Positions 9,307-20,463 of a stretch of DNA of 64,000 nucleotides are shown in pieces. The translations under genes were made by a program, and so were the position numbers. Below the pieces are notes generated by a model. The model worked only from the letters and a program-made list of their open reading frames with translations, ran no database searches and was not told where the DNA came from. How positions within the stretch are numbered: the first letter of the stretch is position 1; every line of letters starts with the position of its first letter. The stretch is from contig JAPZLL010000006.1 of NCBI GenBank assembly GCA_036250225.1, forward strand, positions 310,001 through 374,000, read 5' to 3'. The DNA comes from Cercophora sp. LCS_1. Taxonomy: Eukaryota > Ascomycota > Sordariomycetes > Sordariales > Lasiosphaeriaceae.

Positions 9307-12141
9307 CTAGGCAGCGCGACTCGTGCCGGGGGCTGGCCTGGATCTGGGGTGCAAAGGTATATCGCCTGTCAGGTCGACGATCTCTGCCCGGGGTGGAACA
9401 GACCCACCTCGGACTGGAAACTGGGCGAGGGGGCCTGGGTGTATGTACCCTAGGGCTTGTGCAGGGCGCGCAGGCGCGCGGGCTTGTTGCTGGCGAGGGT
9501 TCGCATACTGGCGAGCGCGAAGGATTTCATCCTCTGCTCGTACCTGTACCTGTCGTTCCCTGTCGACCCGGGCTCGAAACTCCCTCTCGGCGCGGATTCG
9601 TTCTCTCTCGGCTTCCCGCGTGCGGGCTGCTGCCTCTTGTCGGCGCCGCATCGCCTGGAATTGTGCTTCCCGGTGCGCCTGCACGGCCTGGCGCTCTTGG
9701 TGGATGTTGTTCCTAGCCACGTTCCGCACTTCGTGAAAATTCCGGTCCAAAACTGCTTGCTGCTGCTGGAGGTTGCGGAACTCCTCACCTCCCAAAAAGT
9801 GGAACTCTTGCCGGAGCGGGGGAGGGACGGCGGCAGGAGGGGCGGCGGCAGGAGGGACGGGCGGACGCGGGCGTGCGGGCTCCGGGTTGGCATTCGCTAC
9901 TGGCATCCGTGGTGCAGGTGGTACAGGTGGTACAGGTGGTCCCGGATTGGCCGCTTTTCTTCGCTCATCGTCGGCAATGACGTTCTCCGAGAACTCGATC
10001 TGAAGCGCGTTGGGATCAAGCTCCGGGTTCTCATCCACAATTCTCTGTCGCTCGCGTTGTGCGGCGGCCTGCACATCTTGCTCATGGCGTTGCTCGACGC
10101 TGTCAAAAAGCGGACAGTTGCCCACTCTCCCACCCCTATGTGGGTCGTTGAAGTGATTGTAGTCGGTGATTGACTGAGAGCAGACGTAGCATTGCATGTT
10201 GTGGCATTTGACGCATGTCATCTTGTTGCAACCTGCCTCCTTGATAAAAGCGGCCTTGCCTATAGTGTGTGAGTGGGATGGTGAGAGACAACGGAGTTCT
10301 TGGCTTACACTTGTTGCACTTGCGCATCAAGGCCTCGGACATGGCTTCCTCGAGCAGGTGTCGTGCCGACTCGCCTTGCTCGCGCACCACCTCCTCGCAG
10401 GTTTTGGGGATATGGCTGTCCTTCTGGCACAGCCTGCAACTCGACTTTTCGCAACCCGGGTTCTTGCAGTCGAATATCTTGTTCTCTTCGACGGGCGGGT
10501 ACTCCTCCGCGTAAGGGCAAAATGGACATCTCGAAAGGCCAGGGATGTCTGCCAGAGCTCGATCCTGCTCAATCCGGTCAAGAGCCTTCTTCATGCCTTC
10601 GTCTAGGAACACGTTCTTCTGGTCTCGGGAGAATCCGCCAGGGCAACCGTCCATCGACATGCATTTCAGCTCATACTTGAACTGGCCGATCTCGGTCGCG
10701 GCATGTTGCTTCGCACAGTTTCGGCAGAAGAAGTGGGTGACTGGGCCATCACAGCAGACCATTCTGTTCAATGGCTGGTCGTCAAAGCAGCACTCGCAGT
10801 CTTGCATGGTGCCTTCGGCCTTGGCGCGTTCCAGGTTCAAGTTCTCCTCGCGCTCGTGTCGCTCCCTCGCCTCAGCCTCTTCTTTCTTGGCTTGGCACAC
10901 AGCGCTGGCGGCTTTGTACTCAGCAACGGCCATCTGCTCTGGTGGGGAGAGGGTGTTATCGAAAAGGGAGCCAGGGTCGCCCTTTCTGCTGGGGTTCTTC
11001 TTGAACTTTCCTTGATTTGCCGTCACCATCTCATCCAATGCCAGGTATGTCGGATAGAGAAGGCTCTTGTGCATTTTGAGTGTGCTGTCAATGTCAGAAG
11101 CAAAAACAGTCGGGAACGAAGCCTTCAGAAACTCTCTCCTGAGAGAGATGTCAGTCCATGGAATCATAAACACTTCAAGGGGGAGCGGGGACATACGAGG
11201 CTTTTCTGTAGAGTTCAAGGTACAGATTGTCCTTGTTCTGAAGGCGCTTGTCATCGTTGCCGAAGTCTAGCTCATCATCGGGGCGTTTACGTTTCGCCGG
11301 ATTCTGTTGCTTGGGGTAGGGGTTGCCGTTCTCCTGGTCCTCAAACACGTAGTCGACAATGGCTGAGCAAGGTCAGCACGAGAATCATGCAGCAACGGGA
11401 AAGAGCAAAGGGAGGACACATACCTTCGGAGTTGTATGCGTGCTCGGTTGCGAGCTTCATGAGGTGCTCCAAGCACATGTCTGGAAAGAAGCCGAGGACT
11501 ACGCGTTGACAGTTTGGCCAAGCGTCGCCGACAACGTTCTGTGCTCCATCCTGGGCCGCAGGTTGCGGCGCATTCCCCTGCGGCGCGTTGTGATCCCTGA
11601 ATGACGATGTTAGTTAGATTGCGCTCGAAGAACGGTTGTCTCATTGGTGCTTTTCTTGCCCTCGCAAGGAACGACAACTCAGCCGCCTGCCCAGTCTCTT
11701 CATGATGGTGGGTTTTTTTACTTCTCCATCGGGGCGGTCTTTGGACAACGAGAGTCTCGCTATCCTCGAGCGAAGGCTGTCGACGCCAACCGAGGAGTGG
11801 CGTTGCAATTTGAACACCATGATATACACGCTGTTCCCCCGTGGACGTCGCACAAGGATGATAGACAGATGAAAGCTCCAGGCCAGTTCAGAGCCTCGCT
11901 GGATGATGCTTGATGGAACTCGAGTTGTGGAACCAAGAGATTTTCGCAAGCGCTCGGCGCTGCTAATCATCTGGGAGCTCTCGAACCCGGCTGAGGAACA
12001 AGATTTCGGCCTGAGCGTCGTTTACGGCCGCCATCCGCAAGCCTCGTGGGTCGACTGATTGCAGCTGCATCCGAGCTTTGCAAGAACGACAGGAAGATTG
12101 GGAGGAGAAGTATTAAATACGTACCAGTTGTTGCGATCCAT
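9307..12141 (-). CDS. RBR-type E3 ubiquitin ligase, RNF216-like
   Basis: Five exons: 12141-12125, 11596-11424, 11362-11197, 11138-10309 and 10259-9307, in phase throughout and giving 712 residues. The first intron (528 nt) is unusually long; TG|G across it makes a Trp. The N-terminus has a conserved helical region (FFPDMCLEHLMKLATEHAYN). RING1 starts at the CECC motif (about C233), the IBR covers roughly 320-360, and RING2 begins KCNKCKAAFIKEAGCNKMTC with C393 and C396. C406, in the GC-N-K-M-T-C string, is in the position of the catalytic cysteine that carries ubiquitin in RBR enzymes. A coiled, Arg/Gln/Ala-rich segment follows, then a Pro-rich linker and a segment containing VDLTGDIPLHP. The protein should transfer ubiquitin by the RING-HECT hybrid mechanism; targets are unknown. 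See the separate entry for the in-frame region after its TAG stop. Confidence 0.85.
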
Positions 12142-13588
12142 AACCGCAGAAAAATACCGTCTTCCGTCTAAGTGATCGCAGTTAGTTGTGCGCGCCGCAT
12201 GTATCAGTGGACTTACGGGTCGAAGCCGATTGCTCGGTTATTGGGGTTGTGGAGAGGCGAGAATTGTGTTGCGCGGGGGAGATGGAAGGGAAGGTCTACT
12301 TGCAAGTTGGACGGCAACGCCTGGACCATCTGCACGACCCTGCTATGGGATGGAATCGGTGTATCCTCGACTATTGTGGGTACAGCTGGAAGTCGTCGCG
12401 ACGTGCGGCAGGTGCGAAAGACAGCAGTGGGTGGGAGTTTGCTGTGAAGCCTCACAGCAACACTGAAGGACGGGGCAGGACTGGTCCTGAGTTGGGGAGA
12501 GAGAAAGGTGCTGTCAGATCGCAAACGAGTCACAGGAAGGCGCTCCAGACCTATTAATCTTCACGTTGACGTCCAATCCTCGCGGCGATGGCTGCACGAC
12601 GACTCAACAAGGCATTAGCAGTGGGCAGAGCTCTTGCGCTCCGAACGTTGGGTGAGAACCTGAAGCCGGACACCGGACGCCTGCGCGCTTGGCCCACCCT
12701 GGAGCCTGACACGCTAGAAGATCGCCAATTCGGTGCCGGGTTCGATTCTTGCTAACAGCTATTCACGCGAAGAATGCGGGAACCTGTTAGTGCAAAGCTC
12801 GTGAGCTCAGCTCGACTGATGACTACGATCCCTTTGCGAGCCTACCCATGCAACTCCACAGGAAAAAGAAAGCATACCGTGCCGAGAGGCTTGGGCATGT
12901 GGATTACATCACCAGCAGAAGTCGGGCGCATCGTTTGACGACGGAACGTGGCCAGCGGACAAACGGAGCAAGAAGGCAACCAGGTGCCAATAGGTGGTGG
13001 GTGGTGACGGGAAGCCGTAACCGACAGGCGTCGATTCGCTTTCAACTCCGTTGCAAGCAACCGTTGGCTAGCCCTTGAGTGCAACAAAACGACCAGGTCT
13101 GGGTGACGGGTCAGACCAGGGCACACTTTGCCCGTTTCGCTGCTTGATCGCCGAAGTGACTGAGTTCTTTCGTTCTGGACCTGATGCGAGCTGCTGGGGG
13201 CGAGGACTAGACCTAGGGGCCAGCCACTGACTGGACGCGCGAACAGAAATCGCCCACCTGACCGGACAGGGCGAAGGCCTCCCCGCAAACTGCGCAGAAC
13301 GCATGGAGGGTGGTGAGTTGAGGAACTCGGATGCGCGGGGTCGAGTCCCCGAAGCCAAAGCCCGACGGAACCCGTGATGGGGCTCGACCTGGAGTTGCCC
13401 CTCAGCGCCTGTCTGTGAGGTTGAATTAATCCGAGTTACTCCCAAAAACCGCAACGGCCGTATACCACCTATCTAGGGTATCAAAGAAACCGATCGCCGC
13501 GGTCGCATCTCCTCGGCTGCTTGCAAATGGGCCTCGGAACTCGCACTTTCGTGCCCAGTATTTCCTTACAAACCACACGGTTCCCCCA
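12142..13588. other. No supportable gene; RBR promoter side and Rad4 3' side
   Basis: Short open frames only. Two strings look like tRNA B-boxes (GGGTTCGATTC near 12741 and GGGGTCGAGTCC near 13347), but neither has a matching A-box at correct distance or foldable arms. Confidence 0.4.
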
Positions 13589-16474
13589 CTAGTCATCCTC
13601 GCTTTCCGACCCCCCATACTCGTCTTCTTCGTCCTCATCCTCTTCGTCGCTCGATGACGCCTTTGGCCTCCTCCTCCTCCGTGTCGAAATGGCCTTTTTC
13701 GCCGTTTGCTTCTTTGGCTTCGTACTCATCACAGACACCGCCGTCGACACCCCAATATCCGCGTCGCCATGATCCACTTCCAATGTGTCTTTCCCCTCCT
13801 CCTCGTCCTCATCATGATCATGCACAGGGAAATACCCTGAAGTCAGTTGTGTGGACTTCTCCCCTTCCTCTTCTTCTTCGTATCCCTCGGGCAAAAAGCC
13901 GCCCGCCATGTCCTCGTCAGCGGCTCCGATTTCCACATCATCGTTCTTGTCTCCGTATTCCCGCCCAACCCTCTCGACAATCCTTAGGCCCATCAAAAAC
14001 TTCCTCCACATCGCAAGTGCCTTCTTCCTTCTCTTCTCATCCTCTTTTCTAGCCTTTTCTGCCTCGTCCTTGGCCAACTCTTCCATAACCCGGTCATGAT
14101 ACTCCGCCGCGATCACAACTCCTTGGATCACTGGCACCGCCATCCGGTGGCCAAACTCAAAGTCAACGACAGCCTCCGCGTAATCGATCCCCAGCCGTTT
14201 CGCGACCCGCATCGCCCCACGATACGGCACATGCACGGCTCCCTCGGGGCACATATGCTCAGCGAACAAATCGATATTGCCGTACTCATTTTTGGGGATG
14301 ACGCCGTTTTCAATCGGCGGCGGAATGATCCAATCTGTTTGATCAAAGCTGTAAAGTCCTTGCAGGACCTTGGCCCCCGTTGCGGCCTCGGCCTCCGCAA
14401 TCTCGCGCCGCCTGTTCGTCGTAGCCGCACGGTAGGGGACACGCTTGAGTGGCTCTTCGCCTTCGATTGGGGCGCGGCCTTGTTTGTGCCATGTCTCGGC
14501 GCTCTTGACCTGCACCACGTCTTTTCGCGAGTAAACGGGCTCTTCCTGGTTTTTTCCCTTGCCCTTGCCCATGCGAAACATTCTAACTGGTTTGGTGCCG
14601 GGGAGAAGAGCCTCCTCGCGCTTGAGATGGCGCTCAAGGACAAACTCCTTGGACTGCTTGTAGTATTGCAGCGTCTCTTCACCTTCCTTGACTTCTTTCT
14701 TTTCCGGCACGGCAGGCTTGAGGTCGGTTAAATCTTCAAGGTGGTCAGTCTCGGTCAGAGGATGCCCCTTGTCGCCGCGGACGTAGCCCTTCATGACGAT
14801 TTTGAACCAGTCGCGTGTGTCGTAGCGCTTGACCTTGCCGTGGCGATTGTACACTGGAATCTTCTCGAGAGGCATTCGAAACCCTTTGGTTCGGCCTGGA
14901 AACGTTTGGCGCTTGAGGTAGCGAACCGTTACGTCCTTGGCAGTGCCGTCGGGAGAGAACGCAACAACGTATGCCATGACCTGTTTGGCCTTTTCCGCCT
15001 TGCTTCCGCGGGGTTCAAAGGACTCGACAAGGTCGCGATTCACTGCAATCACGTTTTTAACGATGGGATCAACTGTGAGATACTTGTTCGTGACGGGAGA
15101 GAGAACCTCGGTCCAGTAATGGGGAAATTCGAGGTCTGTATCGTAGGCCTTGCCTCGTCTTGGCAGAGGTTGTTGAGCCTCGATGACAGGCTCATCGTCG
15201 CTGTTATCGGCGACAAGCTCATAGTCCGAGGGGTCATGCTTCGAAGTCTTAGCACCGGTTCTTGCTGAAGCGCGCCTTGCGGGCTTGGCTGGGGGCACCT
15301 TAGAGGCCTTGACCTTGACCTCAGTCGCTTTCGGCTTCTTTGGCTCTTCTTTCGGTGGTAACACCATCTGGTTGGGCTCCCTCTCAGGGTCCGCCTCTTC
15401 CTGTTTAGTCCAGCCAAAACCCAGGGGTTGGAGGTTGGCTACCATTCGCGCTTCAAGACCCAGGCCCCGAAGAAGGGCTGTGAACAACTGGCCTCCAACA
15501 TCGCGACTGCCAGCGCACTCTTGGGCGCACTTCCTGAACTCGTCAACGCTCCGAATCCGCTCCCCAAACTTCTCGGCATCGTGATCCTCTTGGTTGAACG
15601 CCCTTGTGAAACGATCCAGCCTTTCCAGAGACATATAGCCGCCCTTCCGCAACCCCGGCGCGCTAACACGGAAGCGCTGTCGCCACCACGCCGTGAGTGC
15701 CTTCATCAGCCGGAACAGTGGGTCACCATGGCTCATATCCACGGCGCCCTTCTCCAGACGTTGGGCAGCCTCGCCCCAATCGCGAGCTGGCTGTGCTTTC
15801 CCCTTGCCCTTCCCCTTGGTTCCCTTCGTCGTGGGTGTCTTCTTCGGCGTCTCCTCGACCTCCAACCCACTGTTTCGTCTCCACCTATCCACCTCTTCCC
15901 ATAACCGAGGTGGGATGTGGGAGACCAAAATCCCTTGAACCTCAGGGTCACAAATCCAGGAGTTGCGGATGGCATTGTGCCACATGAGTAGCTGGACGTG
16001 AATGCAATGCGCTGATATTCTGACCCTGCGCTCGATTTTCGACGGGCCTTTCTTGCCTAGCACACCCGTCAAGTGTATCCGAGTGTCCCTCGTTATCGTG
16101 AGCTGAAGATCGCCGTATTCTTGATCATCGACGGCCGCGGAAAGGGGCTCAACATCCTCGAACTCGACATCTTCATCGTCATCGTCATCCTCGACTTCTG
16201 CGACCTTTTGGCGTTTCGCGAGTGGAACATCTTCGAAGTCGTTGTCAGGAAGAGAGGTCAGTGAGCTTTCGTCGTCCTCACTTTCTTCGACCAAGCCCCT
16301 CTTGGAGCCATTGCGGCTGGATGATTGCGGAGTGGCGGTCGCATCGAGATCATCGAAGAGTGTCGGTTTGCGCGGAGGGGCAGTCAAGGCTTTGGTCTTG
16401 GCTTTGCCTTTGCCCTTCTCAGACGGCTCTGGAGTCGCCTCGCGCAATCGTTTGCGCGGAACGTATGGGGGCAT
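13589..16474 (-). CDS. RAD4: Rad4/XPC nucleotide-excision-repair damage sensor
   Basis: An intronless gene for 961 residues. The N-terminus is basic and acidic low-complexity. The transglutaminase-like domain includes GGQLFTALLRGLGLEARMV and ends near LQPLGFGW. The beta-hairpin domains follow: BHD1 from FPHYWTEVLSPVTNKYLTVDP, BHD2 around PVYNRHGKVKRYDTRDWFKI, BHD3 ending in EYGNIDLFAEHMCPEGAVHV and VPYRGAMRVAKRLGIDYAEA. The C-terminus is acidic (SSDEEDEDEEDEY). Rad4, with Rad23, finds helix-distorting lesions such as UV photoproducts and recruits TFIIH in the nucleus. Length and domain order are normal for fungi. The divergent neighbour (AN1-finger protein) starts about 520 bases away. Confidence 0.96.
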   Translation of the reverse strand: MPPYVPRKRLREATPEPSEKGKGKAKTKALTAPPRKPTLFDDLDATATPQSSSRNGSKRGLVEESEDDESSLTSLPDNDFEDVPLAKRQKVAEVEDDDDDEDVEFEDVEPLSAAVDDQEYGDLQLTITRDTRIHLTGVLGKKGPSKIERRVRISAHCIHVQLLMWHNAIRNSWICDPEVQGILVSHIPPRLWEEVDRWRRNSGLEVEETPKKTPTTKGTKGKGKGKAQPARDWGEAAQRLEKGAVDMSHGDPLFRLMKALTAWWRQRFRVSAPGLRKGGYMSLERLDRFTRAFNQEDHDAEKFGERIRSVDEFRKCAQECAGSRDVGGQLFTALLRGLGLEARMVANLQPLGFGWTKQEEADPEREPNQMVLPPKEEPKKPKATEVKVKASKVPPAKPARRASARTGAKTSKHDPSDYELVADNSDDEPVIEAQQPLPRRGKAYDTDLEFPHYWTEVLSPVTNKYLTVDPIVKNVIAVNRDLVESFEPRGSKAEKAKQVMAYVVAFSPDGTAKDVTVRYLKRQTFPGRTKGFRMPLEKIPVYNRHGKVKRYDTRDWFKIVMKGYVRGDKGHPLTETDHLEDLTDLKPAVPEKKEVKEGEETLQYYKQSKEFVLERHLKREEALLPGTKPVRMFRMGKGKGKNQEEPVYSRKDVVQVKSAETWHKQGRAPIEGEEPLKRVPYRAATTNRRREIAEAEAATGAKVLQGLYSFDQTDWIIPPPIENGVIPKNEYGNIDLFAEHMCPEGAVHVPYRGAMRVAKRLGIDYAEAVVDFEFGHRMAVPVIQGVVIAAEYHDRVMEELAKDEAEKARKEDEKRRKKALAMWRKFLMGLRIVERVGREYGDKNDDVEIGAADEDMAGGFLPEGYEEEEEGEKSTQLTSGYFPVHDHDEDEEEGKDTLEVDHGDADIGVSTAVSVMSTKPKKQTAKKAISTRRRRRPKASSSDEEDEDEEDEYGGSESEDD

Positions 16475-16995
16475 GTTGAATGATGAGAACTGGCTTCGCA
16501 GTCATTTCGTGATCGTGTCTTGTCGGTATTGTGGTGTAATGTTGCGGCTGGCAACCAAGTTGTCGATCTCCAATCGTCATTCCACGCCCAGAATCGCGAC
16601 TGATGACGCGTTGGACCCTAACCCCGGATCTCGAAATTCCAGGGACAGGGGTTCATGTTCCCGCAACAATCAGACACGGAACCGCCAAGACGTGGGGCTC
16701 GGTGGTGCATTCTGGTCCATTCCAGGTCAACGGGGGGCGTTTCTTCCAGGCAACGCATCGCCAATTCAGCCCAGCCTTCCACTTCTTGGTAAGCAAACAG
16801 CACAGGATCAATTTGCCTCTCAGTTTTGCAACACAGTTCTTTGCCTACAGGCCTACCTTTTCCACCGAGAGTAATCACCCAACCCAATTGGGAAACCTTA
16901 CGCAGCCCCTGCCGCCTTCAGCACCGCCCGAACCTCGAACAACTCGAGCAACCCTATCTGTCCCTCCATATAAACTTGACAACATAACCGCAACC

Positions 16996-17961
16996 ATGGC
17001 TTCTAATTCCGATAAAGAACCACCATCCTCCTCCGAGACAAGCTACATCAATATGACCACGGACAAAGGCACTCGCGCCGGCGACGCGACGCTGATCGGC
17101 TCCCACTGCCAGTTCACCTACTGCAACCAGCTCGACTTCCTCCCCTTCTTCTGCCAGTCCTGCCGCAAGACCTTCTGCCTTGACCACCGCAGCGAAACCT
17201 CACACCAATGCGACAATGCCGGCGCCTGGGCTGAGCGCAAGCGACTCGCCGATCTCTCCCGCCAGTCCGCAGGCGAGGGCAAACGCATGCGGGACTTGAT
17301 CTCGCAGAAACCCTGTGCCGACGACAGCTGCAAAACAGTCATCGGCACGAGCCTGGTCCCCGGCGTGCACTGCACCAACTGCAACCGCGACTACTGCCTC
17401 AAGCACCGACTCCGCGAAGACCACGACTGCAAGAACAAGGTGCCCATCGGAGCACGGCCAACACAGGACATCGTGGTCGATTCCGCCAAGAGCGCATTTG
17501 CAAGGCTCAGGAGTTGGGGAAATGCCAAGCGGGAGGCCGCCAAGGAGGTTGCCAGTCGGACGCTGCCCAAGCCAAAGCCGTCCAGCGCCGCGCAACGAAC
17601 GATCGCTGTGAATGCGCTCAAAAAGAGCGCAAAGGGGGATGACAAGCTACCGGTCGACAAGAGAGTGTATCTCTATGTGGAGGCTGAGGCTGAGACCACA
17701 ACGGCAAAGTTCCCCAAGGGGCAGTTCTTCTACAGCAAGGATTGGGTTGTGGGCCGGGTGTTGGATGCTGCGGCCAAGAGTCTGCAAGTGCAGAATGTCA
17801 ACAACCAGTCAAGTGATGAGCGAGACCGGTTAAGAGTATTCCACGTGGAGGGCGGCAGGATACTGGAGTACAACGAAAAGGTTGGCGCGTCGTTAGTGAG
17901 CGGTAACACCATCGTTCTGCTAAGGGGCGTTGGGAAGCCACCGGACTTGATCGAGGTTTAA
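16996..17961 (+). CDS. CUZ1: AN1-type zinc finger / ubiquitin-like protein (Cuz1/ZFAND1-like)
   Basis: A single exon; the ATG at 16996 (CAACCATGG) was chosen because the frame upstream looks like leader. The product has 321 residues. Two AN1 fingers are visible: HCQFTYCNQLDFLPFFCQSC continuing to CLDHR and HQC (about 37-72), and PCADDSC continuing to HCTNCNRDYCLKHR and HDC (about 108-145). A basic linker leads to a ubiquitin-like C-terminal domain (KRVYLYVEAEAE to GNTIVLLRGVG). This is the architecture of yeast Cuz1 and animal ZFAND1, which bind Cdc48/p97 and the proteasome in the arsenite and stress-granule response. The function here is inferred from architecture. Confidence 0.88.
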   Translation: MASNSDKEPPSSSETSYINMTTDKGTRAGDATLIGSHCQFTYCNQLDFLPFFCQSCRKTFCLDHRSETSHQCDNAGAWAERKRLADLSRQSAGEGKRMRDLISQKPCADDSCKTVIGTSLVPGVHCTNCNRDYCLKHRLREDHDCKNKVPIGARPTQDIVVDSAKSAFARLRSWGNAKREAAKEVASRTLPKPKPSSAAQRTIAVNALKKSAKGDDKLPVDKRVYLYVEAEAETTTAKFPKGQFFYSKDWVVGRVLDAAAKSLQVQNVNNQSSDERDRLRVFHVEGGRILEYNEKVGASLVSGNTIVLLRGVGKPPDLIEV

Positions 17962-18260
17962 CGACATGCCGATGATGCACGCCGCTATTGTCAGCAGTGT
18001 TTTGTGTGACGGTTTGTTTCAAGCATAGCGACTGCATTGGGATCTAGAATTTAGTTTGGATGCCATGGGTAGATACCATCTCGAAGCTGCTTGGCAGGTT
18101 GAGCGAACTATAGAGATGTTTTGACGTTTGTTAATATTGACACATGCAGCTCTTCAGTATCTAAATGTCATGCCACCCACTTCAACATCACCCTGAGCCG
18201 AGAATATATATACAATAAATGGACAACTGAGTATCGTCCCTGCCCACAGTTTCACCCTTC

Positions 18261-19212
18261 CTACAACTTCTTCTCCTTTGGCTTCTCGCTGAGCTGCTTC
18301 TCGCGCCCGATCAACGGCGAGTCTCCAACAGCCTCGTGGCCACCAAATGTCTCGAATCCCTTGTGGAACACCCACTCGACCGCATTCTCAACCGGCTTAT
18401 CGAACAGCGTCGGCAAGAACGGCACCACCGCCAGGCCCAGTCCAATCGGTCCCCATGTTCGAACCGTCTTGTTCTTGACGTCCTTCATCGCCCTCCCGCT
18501 ATACCTCACAACGCTGTGAATTGTGAAAGCCGGCAATCCCATACTGGCAATGCTTTGGAAGATACCGCGCTGTAGCATCACGGTCCGATAATCCTCCAGC
18601 GGGGTAATCTTTCCCGGCGTCAGAGCAGCTGTCTGCGCCGAGACAGCAACAGGCTCCTGCGTCGCATCGTTCACACCCAGCACGCGCTGCGCACGGTTGG
18701 GGAGCTCAATCTGCGGATTCAGTATCCGCTGGTTGTGCCAGTATGACTTGTAGCCCTCATAGCTGACGTCACCTAGGATGTAGGCCCACGAAACGCCATA
18801 GGCGCCACGAACAAGCCAGGGGTGTGCGACCGGCCGGAAGGACTCGCCAATGTCGGAAGTGTACGCGACGTAGCGGTGCGCGGAAAGAAGGATGGTTCGG
18901 AATCGGGCGGCGTAGGCAGCGTAACGGACGTTGGACTCAGTGGAGGGGGGAACGCTAAAAACGTCAGCGGGGTAACAGGGTAAGGGGAGAGAGTGGGAGC
19001 GCGTACTAGCCCTCGTAGAGATCGTCAAGGAAGTCATCCTTGTCTTGCTTGTCGACGATCTTTTGGAGCTTGGGTGGGAGTTTCTCGCGCTCCGGAAGCC
19101 TGTTGGGGTCGAACTTGTCGGCCGCCTTTGGAGGCTCGGGAGCTTTGTTGGTCTCCGCTGGGGACGGCTTTGGTGCCGGAGGCTTGTCTGCGCCGCTGCT
19201 CCAGGGCCACAT
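18261..19212 (-). CDS. MTP18/MTFP1-family mitochondrial inner-membrane protein
   Basis: Two exons, 19212-19007 and 18954-18261. The 52-nt intron interrupts a Tyr codon (TA|C), giving 299 residues. After a Pro-rich head (MWPWSSGADKPPAPK), the MTP18 core reads RYAAYAARFRTILLSAHRYV, then YTSDIGESFRPV and GVSWAYILGDVSYEGYKSY. A later segment contains FQSIASMGLPAFTIHSVVRY and WGPIGLGLAVVPFLPTLFDK, the last two being membrane-like. Animal members act in mitochondrial fission at the inner membrane; the role in fungi is inferred. The start is 600 bases from the divergently oriented ATP synthase subunit K gene, a second mitochondrial gene. Confidence 0.85.
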
Positions 19213-19811
19213 TTCGGATTATAGAGCGTTACAGAGTAGTTGATGCAGTGGAAGTCGAGGTGGGTGGTGGGAGATTTTAAACCAAGGTGCTCCCGCTCGT
19301 CCCGGACGCTTCCGGCGCGAACTAGGTCCGACGAAAATTCCCGTGCGCGCCTGAGTGCTTGTCGTTTTCTTTCCGGGGTTCGACTTGTTCAAGCGTTCCC
19401 GTGGCAGCTTCGAGATATCAATTGGTGCAATACCGACGGTTGTTCAATGGCGGGACGGGATGTTAGAAAGAGGGGAAGTAAGCTGCCATCAGTCACCCTT
19501 CTGGCGCATCCTCGAGCTTCACGCCTGTGACGTATGCCGCTCGGCCGAAATCCCCGATTGTGGCTTTGCGGGGAATGTCCCTCATTACCTAAGCCCCTTT
19601 TCGTGCATGGTTGTTTTCGCGGGCAGAGCCGCGACCAGGGGTTGGCAGGCAAAACTTCGGCAAAACGGGAACTGGAGCTTCGACGGTTGGACGGCTTGCC
19701 GACTTTGCGTCGTTTTCACCTTCGACAGCGAAACCACAAACTCCCTCCAATTGCCCCCGACAGGACTCCCAGCGCCGGATTTTCGAGCTCGAGCCCCTCA
19801 CCACCGCCACA

Positions 19812-20229
19812 ATGACCCAGAAGTACAACATTTTCGGCCGGCAAGTCGGCTCCCACTACGTCAGTCGCGCTCTCAATCCCAGCCCGCCCCCCTGTCGTGC
19901 TCGCACCGGGAGAGCTTGACACGACCCTCCTTACCCGCCCAATGCTATCCATTGAGGGGCAACAGCTAACGCTTTTTGCTTGTGTAGTTGGCCATGGCCA
20001 CCCTCGCGACTCTCTTCGGCACTGGGTTCGTCTTCGCTGGCGGTAGCAAGAAGGCTCCCGCCCCCGGTGCAATTCCCCCGATCAACGCCGCCTCCTCCGA
20101 CGAGGCCGATTTCATCAAGTTCGTCGCCCCTGATCACCCGCGCTCGAGCTGTCGACATGGACATTGTTCTAACACACTCACAGGAAGTTCATTGAGAGCG
20201 CAGACGAGAAGAAGGAGGCGAAGCACTAA
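19812..20229 (+). CDS. ATP19: Mitochondrial ATP synthase subunit K (Atp19)
   Basis: Three exons: 19812-19859, 19988-20118 and 20184-20229, giving 74 residues. The start MTQKYNIFGRQVGSHY, a single membrane helix LAMATLATLFGTGFVFAGG and the tail FIKKFIESADEKKEAKH are those of the fungal F1Fo ATP synthase dimer-associated subunit. The splice AA|G before AAG restores the KK pair. Small size, an intron after residue 16 and a second near the C-terminus fit a fungal membrane subunit gene. It lies just left of the A1/B1 pair and marks the left border of the family cluster. Confidence 0.9.
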
Positions 20230-20463
20230 ATTGGGTAACGAAACGCGACGGACTGACGGTCCTGTGTACATATATCGAGGGCGCTTGATGGGAGACATAT
20301 CGCCTTGTTAAACACCCTTTTCCTTCGCTGTGCCTACAGTCCGTCCATCTATCGAACATTTGATGCCGTGCAAAGCTCTCTCTTCCCTTCCCACGCAGCA
20401 AGCGCCAAGGATTCCAGCAAGCCTGAGAAGACTCATGTCAGGGAAATGCCGTTACCAGCTCCG

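Noticed and set aside
8653..10173. Long plus-strand frames across the RBR ligase
   Set aside because: Opposite to well-supported RBR exons and to the Pro/Gln repeat; no domain and no splice logic.
12660..12790. tRNA-like B-box (GGGTTCGATTC) between the RBR ligase and Rad4
   Set aside because: No A-box at a usable distance and the acceptor and D arms cannot be formed; only part of the T-stem pairs.
13300..13370. Second tRNA-like B-box (GGGGTCGAGTCC) with a TGGTGAGTTGAGG string before it
   Set aside because: Spacing is about ten bases too short for a tRNA and one conserved T is missing; no cloverleaf.
14096..14731. Plus-strand frame of 211 codons inside Rad4
   Set aside because: Antisense to the conserved beta-hairpin domains of Rad4.
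16603..16995. N-terminal extension of the AN1-finger protein
   Set aside because: The frame is open but the sequence is unlike the family, and the ATG at 16996 has a good context directly before the conserved part.
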